A stretch of 64,000 nt of DNA from Cellvibrio sp. OA-2007 (lineage in GTDB: Bacteria > Pseudomonadota > Gammaproteobacteria > Pseudomonadales > Cellvibrionaceae): NCBI RefSeq assembly GCF_000953825.1, contig NZ_BBUL01000082.1, forward strand, positions 39,295-103,294. The letters run 5' to 3'. The position numbers were made by a program, and so were the translations under genes. This document shows positions 57,474-64,000 of this stretch, in pieces. The stretch's first letter is position 1; every line of letters starts with the position of its first letter. The notes under the pieces were generated by a model that was given only the letters and a program-made list of their open reading frames with translations, made no database searches and had not been told where the DNA came from.

Positions 57474-58181
57474 ATGAATTTGCTCCTCCCTCCTGGCCAA
57501 TTATTGTTTTGGTTAAGCCTTGGTATTGCAATTCCAATTTTGGTATTAGCAATTCGCCACGCGCCGTGGCGACAACTTCTGGTTAGTCAGCCCCGGCAGC
57601 ACGCATTGTTTGCAACGATTCTTGCATTGGCTTTATTGTGGCTGCTGCAAGTTTCCGTGCGCGATACTTTGGCCATTCACCCATTATTGATGACCGTCAC
57701 CACGATGATTTTTGGTTGGAGTCTGGCGGTTTTAATTGGTGCCGCTGCATTAATTGCATTGGAAATTTACCAAGTGCCACTGCATGCGCTTCGTTTGGAT
57801 TGGGATGTTGCCGTCGCACAATTTGATTTAAGCACCTTTCCGGTGGATTTTTGTTTGAGCGTTGTTGTACCGGTAAGTTGGGCTTGGTGTGTGCTTTGGC
57901 TGGTGGATCGCTGGAAATTTAAAAACCCCTTCACCTATTTTTGGGGCGTGGGATTTTTTGGCGCAATGCTAAGTTGCATCTGGCTCGGGCTCATCGCCAT
58001 GTTGTTATTTGCTATCACCGGCAGTGAGGTTCAACTCGCCACGACCCAAGAGCATTTTATTGTTTTTGTATTGATGACTTTTCCGGAAGGTTTTGTGAAC
58101 GGCCTTGTCGCCACTGTGATGACGGTGTTGTATCCCGATATGGTAAAAACCTATCGGGATGATTGGTATTTGAAAGATTAA
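57474..58181 (+). CDS. COG3235-type predicted membrane protein (energy-coupling factor permease-like)
   Basis: A 235-residue integral membrane protein with about six hydrophobic helices. The middle LHALRLDWDVAVAQFDLSTFPVDFCLSVVVPVSW and the C-terminal FVLMTFPEGFVNGLVATVMTVLYPDMV resemble the COG3235/CbiM-like family. No ECF ATPase genes are adjacent. A metal or vitamin substrate is suspected but not shown. Convergent with the GDT1-type transporter. Confidence 0.65.
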   Translation: MNLLLPPGQLLFWLSLGIAIPILVLAIRHAPWRQLLVSQPRQHALFATILALALLWLLQVSVRDTLAIHPLLMTVTTMIFGWSLAVLIGAAALIALEIYQVPLHALRLDWDVAVAQFDLSTFPVDFCLSVVVPVSWAWCVLWLVDRWKFKNPFTYFWGVGFFGAMLSCIWLGLIAMLLFAITGSEVQLATTQEHFIVFVLMTFPEGFVNGLVATVMTVLYPDMVKTYRDDWYLKD

Positions 58182-58205
58182 TTCCGAACTGGAATAGTTA
58201 ATTTA

Positions 58206-58784
58206 TTATGGTGCTCCCATCCCCAGCAAGGTTGCAACCCCCAATCCAATAAACAAAACACAAGCCGCTTTGTGTGCAAAGCCGAGCGGCAATTTATCCA
58301 TTAACCATTTCCCTGCAAAAATAACGGGCACGTTTGCCAGTAGCATGCCGAAGGTCGTTCCTGCAATTACCGCAAGTGTCATCCACATATCGGCACTGAA
58401 TTTTGCCGCGAGAATGACAGTGGCGATTTGGGTTTTATCGCCAATCTCCGCCAGAAAAAATAACACCAGTGTGGCGACAAAAGGACCGTAGTTAGCAAAG
58501 CGCCCCATTTCATCATCTTCTTTATCCGGGATTAGCAACCACGCGCCAATGGCGATAAAGCTGCCGCCAATTATCCATTTAATCCACTCGGCGGGAATCA
58601 CATCCGCCAACACCGCACCAAGCCATGCGGACAATGCGTGATTTACCAGGGTAGCGATCAATACGCCGAGGCTGATGATGTAAGGGCGGCCATAGCGAGC
58701 GGCGAGGAAGAGTGCGAGCAATTGGGTTTTGTCGCCAATTTCGGCGATGGCGACAGCGAGAGTTGAGCTAAAAAAGGCTTCCAT
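58206..58784 (-). CDS. TMEM165/GDT1 (UPF0016) family cation transporter
   Basis: A 192-residue membrane protein with six predicted helices in two homologous halves, each carrying the family signature: AIAEIGDKTQLLALFLA near the start and FLAEIGDKTQIATVILA in the second half. Members such as MneA/Gdt1 export or exchange Mn2+ and Ca2+. The ATG at 58784 gives the family start (MEAFFSSTLAVAIAE); a GTG at 58799 is an alternative. A good sigma-70 promoter lies just upstream. No Mn riboswitch was recognised. Confidence 0.88.
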   Translation of the reverse strand: MEAFFSSTLAVAIAEIGDKTQLLALFLAARYGRPYIISLGVLIATLVNHALSAWLGAVLADVIPAEWIKWIIGGSFIAIGAWLLIPDKEDDEMGRFANYGPFVATLVLFFLAEIGDKTQIATVILAAKFSADMWMTLAVIAGTTFGMLLANVPVIFAGKWLMDKLPLGFAHKAACVLFIGLGVATLLGMGAP

Positions 58785-58819
58785 TGATGGACTCGGCACA
58801 GGAATAAATGAGGTGGCGA

Positions 58820-58848
58820 ATTATAGGGAGAGGGCGCTGCATCAACAA
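58820..58848 (-). promoter_or_regulatory. Sigma-70 promoter of the GDT1-type gene
   Basis: On the minus strand, TTGTTG (58848-58843) and TATAAT (58825-58820) are separated by 17 bases. The predicted leader is about 30 bases, too short for a riboswitch. Confidence 0.65.
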
Positions 58849-58922
58849 TGCTTCAGCCAAATGTTTGACTTTGTTTTTGCAGTTGTAGAGATAAGCTATT
58901 GATAAATAATAAAAAAATGAGT

Positions 58923-58938
58923 TGGCACTAGGCTTGCA
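58923..58938 (+). promoter_or_regulatory. Sigma-54 promoter of fleS-fleR
   Basis: TGGCAC at 58923-58928 and TTGCA at 58934-58938 form an exact TGGCAC-N5-TTGCA consensus. It lies 97 bases before the fleS ATG. In Pseudomonas and Vibrio the orthologous pair is sigma-54 dependent and activated by FleQ/FlrA, which is not in this window. Confidence 0.92.
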
Positions 58939-59034
58939 ATTACCCATCTAAAGCTGTGGTTTTTTAAATGTTGCCGTTGGTTTATTGACGGTGAGCAGAT
59001 GAAAAACAGTACAAATTGAATATTCGGGGTTTTT

Positions 59035-60345
59035 ATGACGCAAGCAGTTTCCAATGTAATTAAGGTCGGTAGTGCTATTAAAGCGCGCTCTGGTCTTTTG
59101 GCTGCCAACTCAGCTGAGCCCTTGCTAGCGCCTTTGCCGCTGGATAAGGCGATCAGTGAAAAAGGTCAGGATCTTAAACACGCGTTTGAGTTGTTCAATC
59201 AAATGTCGGAGCAACTTGCCGACTCGTATCACTTATTGGAAAACCGCGTTGCTGAACTAAATGAAGAGCTGACCAGCCTCAGCGATCGCCGCCTGCAGGA
59301 ATTGGCCGAGAAAGAAAAGTTAGCCAATCGCCTTGAAAGCCTGCTCAATTTTTTACCCGGTGGTGTGGTGGTGTTGGATTCCTCCGGTCGCGTTTCTGAA
59401 TCCAATCCTGCCGCAATTGAATTATTAGGTGAGCCTCTGCAGGGTGAATTGTGGCGCGAGGTGATCAGCCGCTGTTTTGCGCCACGTCAGGATGATGGTC
59501 ATGAAGTCTCACTGCGCGATGGCCGTTTAATCAGTATCCAAACCCGTAACCTGGGTGCAGATGGCCAAATTATTTTACTCACCGATCAAACCGAAACCCG
59601 TCGTTTGCAAGGCGAATTAAGTCGCCACGAGCGTTTGTCCGCACTGGGCAAAATGATGGGTGCGCTCGCGCATCAAATCCGCACGCCCTTATCGTCTGCC
59701 ATGTTGTACGCCGGTCATTTGTGCAGTGGCAAATTAGATGATGAACGTCGCCAACAATTCTCCGAAAAAATTCTCGGGCGCTTGAACAATATCGAGCGGC
59801 AAATTCAGGACATGTTATTTTACGTTAAAGGCGAGCTTGCCTTAAATGATGTGATCAGCGTCGCCGAGTTGCAGGCCGATTTGGCCGAAGCAATGGAAGT
59901 ACCGTTAATGACCAGCGAATCCACCTGCGAGTGGGTGAGTAATTGTCGCGAACAATATATTCAATGTAATCGCGAAGCATTAATCGGCGCCTTATTAAAT
60001 TTGGTCAACAACGCGATTCAAGCGGTGGATCGCAAAGCCGCGTTGCGTGTTGAATTTAATGTCTATCCACAAGTGCCCAATGATGCAGCAGCGAATACAT
60101 CGCTCAACAGCGAAGAGCAGCGTTTATGGATTCGTGTGTGCGACAAAGGGCCAGGCATGCCGACTGAATTACTTGCATCGGTAGGGGATTTATTTGTCAC
60201 CACCAAAGCGCAGGGCACAGGTTTGGGTTTAAGTGTTGTTAAAGCAGTTGCGCGGGCACACCACGGAAAATTTTTATTGCAATCAACCTTGGGCAAGGGG
60301 ACTTGTGCAAGTTTGCTGTTGCCTTTCGCGACTTTTACATCTTAG
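59035..60345 (+). CDS. fleS: Flagellar sensor histidine kinase FleS (FlrB)
   Basis: A 436-residue soluble kinase with no membrane helix, like FleS and FlrB. A coiled coil (about 55-100) is followed by a PAS domain (about 100-200; LLNFLPGGVVVLDSSGRVSE), HisKA with H213 in MMGALAHQIRTPLSSAM, and an ATPase domain with LLNLVNNAIQAV, VCDKGPGMP and GTGLGLSVVKAVARAH. It phosphorylates FleR to switch on sigma-54 flagellar genes. fleR begins 11 bases after the stop. The sigma-54 promoter lies upstream. Confidence 0.93.
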   Translation: MTQAVSNVIKVGSAIKARSGLLAANSAEPLLAPLPLDKAISEKGQDLKHAFELFNQMSEQLADSYHLLENRVAELNEELTSLSDRRLQELAEKEKLANRLESLLNFLPGGVVVLDSSGRVSESNPAAIELLGEPLQGELWREVISRCFAPRQDDGHEVSLRDGRLISIQTRNLGADGQIILLTDQTETRRLQGELSRHERLSALGKMMGALAHQIRTPLSSAMLYAGHLCSGKLDDERRQQFSEKILGRLNNIERQIQDMLFYVKGELALNDVISVAELQADLAEAMEVPLMTSESTCEWVSNCREQYIQCNREALIGALLNLVNNAIQAVDRKAALRVEFNVYPQVPNDAAANTSLNSEEQRLWIRVCDKGPGMPTELLASVGDLFVTTKAQGTGLGLSVVKAVARAHHGKFLLQSTLGKGTCASLLLPFATFTS

Positions 60346-60355
60346 GAGAATAATC

Positions 60356-61900
60356 ATGGCGTTAGCATTGCAACAAGCTGCATTTGAAAATGCGATCAAA
60401 ATTTTGGTTGTTGAAGATGACAACAACCTCCGCGAAGCATTAACAGATACGCTGCAACTAGCCGATTATTCGGTGATTGCCGTCAATAGTGGCGAAGCGG
60501 CACTGCATGAGTTGTCGCGCTACAGCGATATCCGCATGATTGTGTCCGACGTCAACATGGGCGCAATGAGCGGCCATGATCTATTGCGCAGTGTAAAACA
60601 AGAATACCCACAAATCCCGATGATGCTAATTACCGCCTACGCCAGCATTGCGGAATCGGTCGATGCAATGAAACAGGGCGCAGTGGATTATTTAGTGAAA
60701 CCCTTTGCGCCGCAAACACTGGTGGAAACCGTCGCACGCCATTTAGGTGTGGCACAAATTGAAGGCGACGAACCCGTTGCCATGGCGCCATCCAGCAAAC
60801 AATTATTGCAACTCGCCCGCCGCGTAGCGCAATCCGATTCCACCGTATTAGTTGTTGGTGAATCCGGCACCGGTAAAGAAGTACTCGCGCGTTATATTCA
60901 CGACCATTCCTCCCGTCGCAATCAACCGTTTATCGCCATTAACTGCGCAGCGATTCCCGAGAACATGTTAGAAGCCATGTTGTTCGGCCATGAAAAAGGC
61001 GCCTATACCGGCGCGCATACCAGCAGCCCCGGTAAGTTTGAGCAAGCCAATGGTGGCACTTTATTGCTCGATGAAATTTCTGAAATGGATATTGGCCTAC
61101 AGGCGAAATTATTACGCGTATTGCAAGAGCGTGAAGTGGAGCGCTTGGGTGGCCGCAAAACCATTAAATTAAATGTGCGTGTCATCGCTACCTCCAACCG
61201 CAATATGCGCAGCGATGTAGTCGCCGGAAAATTCCGCGAAGACTTGTATTACCGCTTGAGTGTATTGCCGCTGCAATGGGCTCCGTTGCGCGACCGCGCG
61301 GAAGATATCATCCCGCTTGCAGAAAAGATTTTGCAAAAACACGCGCAAAAACAAAATCGTCGCGGCGTCAGCTTATCGGCATCTGCGCAACAAATGCTGC
61401 TGGCCTACCCATGGCCAGGCAATGTGCGCGAGTTGGATAACATCATGCAACGCGCATTAATTTTGCAGGAAGGTAAATCCATTCAAGCTGATGATCTGGG
61501 TTTAGGTGCAAATGGTCCATACTCACAAAGCCCAACAAACTACAGCCAAAAACCCAATTTGTTAGAAGCCGCGCAAGCGGTCAATACCAGTGGCGATTTT
61601 GATTCGGTTGGCGCAGCATCATTCGCCGCGCAAGCCTACGCCCGCGCCAGCCAATTCCCGGTTGGCGGCGTCGCAGACAATATCGCACTGGTCAGCAATC
61701 AACCTGTGCATCATCCATCGCTGAATAACCCGGCGTTGGGTAATGACCTTAAACAACGCGAATACGAAATCATCATGAACACCCTGCGCAACGAACGCGG
61801 TAGCCGCAAAAATACCGCTGAACGTTTAGGCATCAGCGCCCGCACTCTGCGTTACAAAATCGCGCGCTTGCGTGAAGAGGGGTATGAGATCACCGAATAA
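60356..61900 (+). CDS. fleR: Sigma-54-dependent flagellar response regulator FleR (FlrC)
   Basis: A 514-residue activator. Receiver domain (about 18-130; ILVVEDDNN, IVSDVNMG, LITAYAS, YLVKPFAP); AAA+ domain (about 145-385; VVGESGTGKEVLARYIH, Walker B GGTLLLDEISEM); and a C-terminal Fis-type helix-turn-helix (NTAERLGISARTLRYKIARLREEG). The sigma-54 contact loop reads GAYTGA (Y217) instead of the usual GAFTGA. The ATG at 60356 has AGGAG upstream; longer frames overlap fleS. The last eight codons (EEGYEITE) recur as a sequence copy 800 bases downstream. Confidence 0.95.
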   Translation: MALALQQAAFENAIKILVVEDDNNLREALTDTLQLADYSVIAVNSGEAALHELSRYSDIRMIVSDVNMGAMSGHDLLRSVKQEYPQIPMMLITAYASIAESVDAMKQGAVDYLVKPFAPQTLVETVARHLGVAQIEGDEPVAMAPSSKQLLQLARRVAQSDSTVLVVGESGTGKEVLARYIHDHSSRRNQPFIAINCAAIPENMLEAMLFGHEKGAYTGAHTSSPGKFEQANGGTLLLDEISEMDIGLQAKLLRVLQEREVERLGGRKTIKLNVRVIATSNRNMRSDVVAGKFREDLYYRLSVLPLQWAPLRDRAEDIIPLAEKILQKHAQKQNRRGVSLSASAQQMLLAYPWPGNVRELDNIMQRALILQEGKSIQADDLGLGANGPYSQSPTNYSQKPNLLEAAQAVNTSGDFDSVGAASFAAQAYARASQFPVGGVADNIALVSNQPVHHPSLNNPALGNDLKQREYEIIMNTLRNERGSRKNTAERLGISARTLRYKIARLREEGYEITE

Positions 61901-61901
61901 T
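61877..61901 (+). repeat. Direct repeat copy 1: 3' end of fleR
   Basis: The 25 bases starting GAGGGGTATGAGAT and ending with the fleR stop plus T match 62676-62700 at 22 positions. All three differences are synonymous third-codon changes in the fleR frame. Confidence 0.75.
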
Positions 61902-61925
61902 TGGTTGAAAATCGTTCTGTTTGGC

Positions 61926-61949
61926 TATAGACTAGGTACCTAGTCTATA
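61926..61949. promoter_or_regulatory. 24-bp perfect palindrome, operator of the Phd/PIN module
   Basis: TATAGACTAGGT is followed immediately by its exact reverse complement ACCTAGTCTATA. A -10-like TATACT (61946-61951) overlaps its right end, so a bound antitoxin would block transcription. It lies 19 bases before the antitoxin ATG. Phd/YefM antitoxins characteristically repress through such palindromes. Confidence 0.8.
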
Positions 61950-61968
61950 CTGGTGTGGGGTGATTTTT

Positions 61969-62208
61969 ATGCTGAAAGAAATAGGTTCTTATGATGCTAA
62001 AACCAAGCTTCCCGAGATTTTACGGCGAGTGGAGGCGGGCGAATCTTTTACGATCACCAATCGCGGCAAAGCGGTTGCTGACTTGACTCCAAGTAGCGCG
62101 CGTAGCCAACAAAAAACTCAGCTGGCAATTGATTCAATATTGAAAGCTAAAAAGGTAGTGATTAGCGATACTGATCTGCATGAACTAAAAGCAGATGGTC
62201 GTAAATGA
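61969..62208 (+). CDS. Phd/YefM-type antitoxin
   Basis: A 79-residue protein. The N-terminal domain has the Phd/YefM pattern: SYDAKTKLPEILRRVEAGES followed by FTITNRGKAVADLTPSS; the C-terminal 30 residues are charged and would bind the toxin. The ATG at 61969 has GGGG upstream; a GTG three codons earlier is less likely. The stop overlaps the toxin gene start by four bases. Autoregulation by the upstream palindrome is expected. Confidence 0.86.
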   Translation: MLKEIGSYDAKTKLPEILRRVEAGESFTITNRGKAVADLTPSSARSQQKTQLAIDSILKAKKVVISDTDLHELKADGRK

Positions 62209-62630
62209 TGCAGTTCATTTTGGATAATTCGGTGGCCATGCGATGGCTGCTCGCTACGGGTAAGCTAACTGATCAAACATACGCCGAAACAGTCTTGCTC
62301 TCCTTGAACGAAACCCAAGCAATAGTTCCGCAAATTTGGCAGCTTGAAGCTGCCAATGTTTTATTGGGCGCAGAAAAAAGAGGTCAGTTGGATGCAGAAA
62401 ACGTAGAGGCGTTTGTATCTCATTTAGATAGTCTGCCCATAGTGACCGATACTCTCACGCATCAACAAGTTTTCTCTCGCACCATGTCCTTAGCCCGCGC
62501 CTATAAGCTCAGTAGCTATGACGCCGCTTATTTGGAGCTGGCATTGCGTGAAGGATTACCCATAGCAACCCTGGATCAAGATCTATTAAAAGCTGCGCTA
62601 AAGGCCAATGTAAAAATTTATTTAAAATAA
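62205..62630 (+). CDS. PIN-domain toxin (VapC-like)
   Basis: A 141-residue PIN ribonuclease. Acidic residues: Asp in FILDNSVAMRW, Glu in WQLEAANVLLG, Asp in LSSYDAAYLELALREG and Asp in IATLDQDLL. This PIN subtype is commonly paired with Phd-type antitoxins. The gene sits between the two copies of the fleR 3' end, so the module may have been inserted there. Confidence 0.86.
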   Translation: MMQFILDNSVAMRWLLATGKLTDQTYAETVLLSLNETQAIVPQIWQLEAANVLLGAEKRGQLDAENVEAFVSHLDSLPIVTDTLTHQQVFSRTMSLARAYKLSSYDAAYLELALREGLPIATLDQDLLKAALKANVKIYLK

Positions 62631-62675
62631 TTTTGAAAAGTGGCCAAAAATCACCTTGATAGGTAACCAGTCTGT

Positions 62676-62700
62676 GAGGGGTATGAGATTACGGAGTAAT
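62676..62700 (+). repeat. Direct repeat copy 2: displaced fleR 3'-end sequence
   Basis: GAGGGGTATGAGAT followed by TACGGAGTAAT matches the end of fleR (61877-61901) at 22 of 25 bases. Read in the corresponding frame it still encodes EGYEITE and a stop, but the sequence before it is unrelated to fleR. Confidence 0.75.
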
Positions 62701-62739
62701 ACGCTCGTAAGTATTTTGTGTAATACGCTGTAATATTCC

Positions 62740-62855
62740 TCACCACCGCAAGTCGCATAGTCTTACCTCTCCAGTCAAAGGATTGACCACAACATCAACT
62801 GCAGGGCAGGGTTGCACTTTTAAAACCCGAATCAACCCTGCTTGGATGCGGTGAA
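62740..62855 (-). pseudogene. Possible C-terminal gene fragment
   Basis: On the minus strand an open stretch of about 38 codons without a start encodes a plausible protein end (RIQAGLIRVLKVQPCPAVDV, then NPLTGEVRLCDLRW and stop). It is bounded upstream by a stop at 62856-62858. It looks like the remnant of a lost gene, but no family is recognised and chance cannot be excluded. Confidence 0.25.
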
Positions 62856-63185
62856 ATTATGGATAAAAAACACTTCGCTCTCTTCTCTTGTTCATCCCAA
62901 ATCTGATGCCTCTGTAGTATCTACGATATATGTTGCCAACCAACGCCAATAACTGCGGTATTCGGTTGTGAGATGGTATGAGCTTAAGCGCTTTTTTAGA
63001 GTGGTATTGTTGATAATGTGCTTGCGGGTCTGGGAGCGTTGTGTAGACTGGTTTGTGCCCAAAGCGGAAGGCGACAACTGTATCTCTGAGAGTTCATACA
63101 ATTTTCAGAATTCCATCTATTTGGATGGCCAGTTTAATTTCAGTTTGGCTATCCGAGATAAACAGGTAATTAATTAGAGTTGAAA

Positions 63186-63947
63186 ATGAGATTAAAAGAA
63201 ATACAAAGAACATTAAAAGATATTGACTTCGAGAATGTTGGACTGAGATATGATTTCAACAACGATCGAATTATTAACATAGAAAAATTCAAAACGTTTT
63301 TGAATTTAATCGAAGCGCTGCCAATATACGAAGCGGAAATAGAAAAACTACATAGGTCTCAAATATATCAAACTGGACATGATACACTAAAACTGGAGTC
63401 ATCAGAAGGCAGAAATATATATCAAACCTCCAATTATTTGGTCAATAGTGCATCATCACTATCGATAGTTTTTGAAAAATTGCTGCCACCAACATGTGAA
63501 GAATCAATATCCGTAAAGCTTCCTGACCCGGGAAATTTTGACGATCTTATAAAAAACATGTCGATATTGCAGACTTCGCTATCGCAAGTTGTCGTTCACA
63601 AAGATATTGACGGTTATGTCAACATTAATAATTGGGAGCATGGATCTTATTGGATAGAGCTTATACTTGGAACCCAAGCTGCAGTCGCTGTTGTGTCGTC
63701 TATTGCTTGGGCAGCAGCAGTTATATGCAAAAAGTATAATGAAAACAGAATTCTTGAACAAACTGTGCGATCACTCGAAATTAAAAATGAGAGTTTAGAA
63801 GATATTTTGCTAAGACAAAAAGAGCTGACAAAACAACTAATTTCTGCGGAAACCAATCAAGTTATCGACAAGCATTATTCTGATAGAGATCCCGAGCATA
63901 TTAAAAGGGTGATCCCTACCGCGAATATCGGACACCTTAGAAACTGA
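63186..63947 (+). CDS. AT-rich accessory gene: coiled-coil/membrane protein of unknown function
   Basis: A 253-residue protein. Residues about 1-70 are helical and charged; about 150-180 includes a hydrophobic segment (GTQAAVAVVSSIAWAAAVI) preceded by WEHGSYWIELIL; about 185-230 is a predicted coiled coil (RSLEIKNESLEDILLRQKEL). No domain is recognised. The gene is visibly richer in A and T, and in AGA/ATA/AAA codons, than the rest of the window, which suggests recent acquisition. The ATG at 63186 was chosen over a TTG six bases earlier. Another gene starts 24 bases downstream, so it may be the first gene of an accessory operon. Confidence 0.65.
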   Translation: MRLKEIQRTLKDIDFENVGLRYDFNNDRIINIEKFKTFLNLIEALPIYEAEIEKLHRSQIYQTGHDTLKLESSEGRNIYQTSNYLVNSASSLSIVFEKLLPPTCEESISVKLPDPGNFDDLIKNMSILQTSLSQVVVHKDIDGYVNINNWEHGSYWIELILGTQAAVAVVSSIAWAAAVICKKYNENRILEQTVRSLEIKNESLEDILLRQKELTKQLISAETNQVIDKHYSDRDPEHIKRVIPTANIGHLRN

Positions 63948-63971
63948 GTAAACTTACTCCAGAGGTGATCC

Positions 63972-64000
63972 ATGAGCAAGAAACAATCCACGCAAACGAA
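63972..64000 (+). CDS. Start of a further gene, truncated by the window edge
   Basis: GAGGTGATCC precedes an ATG at 63972, giving a good ribosome-binding site at the right distance. Only nine complete codons (MSKKQSTQT) are visible, so no function can be proposed. Confidence 0.4.

Larger units (their letters stand above)
62631..63185. other. 555-base intergenic region with degraded fragments
   Basis: No complete gene is supported. It holds the second fleR-end copy, two 10-base direct repeats GTAATACGCT (62696-62705 and 62720-62729) and a minus-strand fragment described separately. Frames of about 69 codons exist on both strands (62968-63177 plus, 62892-63101 minus) without ribosome-binding sites or recognisable families. 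The impression is of decayed accessory DNA. Confidence 0.5.

Noticed and set aside
58800..58920. Possible manganese riboswitch before the GDT1-type gene
   Set aside because: The predicted leader is only about 30 bases, too short for that structure.

Overview
The window looks like chromosomal DNA of a polarly flagellated, polysaccharide-degrading gammaproteobacterium of the Cellvibrio type (inference). The grounds are a Pseudomonas/Vibrio-style flagellar hierarchy (FleS/FleR pair, sigma-54 and sigma-28 promoters), the holB-pilZ-tatD order, a GH9 endoglucanase-type enzyme, a large exported mosaic protein with a c-type heme site and a probable carbohydrate-binding tail, and a PEP-CTERM-like surface protein. 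GC content looks moderate by eye, except for a clearly AT-rich right end. I saw no tRNA, rRNA or CRISPR array.

Layout. 1-18.4 kb: flagellar locus flgI(partial)-flgJ-flgK-flgL-fliT-like-fliC1-flaG-fliC2, then a MASE1/CHASE histidine kinase, fliD and a CMP-nonulosonate (sialic or pseudaminic type) synthetase. All filament-exposed proteins (FlgK, FlgL, both flagellins, FliD) are much longer than the enteric versions. 18.4-20.9 kb: ECF sigma factor with zinc-finger anti-sigma, a DoxX protein and a lipoprotein, all on the minus strand. 21-25.4 kb: etfBA, DUF2788, and a hybrid histidine kinase whose phospho-acceptor His is Gln. 25.6-34.4 kb: ThuA/sugar dehydrogenase/cytochrome c mosaic, acnB, SMP-30 lipoprotein, DUF1289 protein, miaE. 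34.5-35.3 kb: VapBC-type module. 35.4-40.6 kb: beta-helix protein with a PEP-CTERM-like tail, divergent from a GH9 enzyme, then a small membrane protein. 40.6-49.2 kb: housekeeping genes (lpxH, ppiB, tmk, rluA, holB, pilZ, tatD, dUTPase, YkgJ-like, mdh, hexose-6-phosphate mutarotase). 49.4-58.8 kb: rapA, two unknowns, deaD, a winged-helix/nuclease-like protein, a HIT protein, a COG3235 membrane protein and a GDT1-type transporter. 59-61.9 kb: fleS-fleR behind a perfect sigma-54 promoter. 61.9-64 kb: an accessory tail with a Phd/PIN toxin-antitoxin pair, a second copy of the fleR 3' end, and an AT-rich unknown membrane/coiled-coil gene.

How they fit. FleS/FleR would activate sigma-54 promoters. 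One such promoter lies upstream of fliC2, while fliC1 and fliD carry sigma-28 promoters, so the two flagellins are probably made at different stages; this resembles Vibrio flaA versus its sigma-28 flagellins. The strongest leads for something new are: (a) the duplicated fleR 3' end flanking a toxin-antitoxin cassette with a 24-bp perfect palindromic operator; (b) the predicted pseudokinase with an intact output receiver; (c) the two-repeat winged-helix plus PD-(D/E)XK-like protein; (d) the beta-helix passenger with a PEP-CTERM-like anchor; and (e) the unknown AT-rich gene at the right edge.
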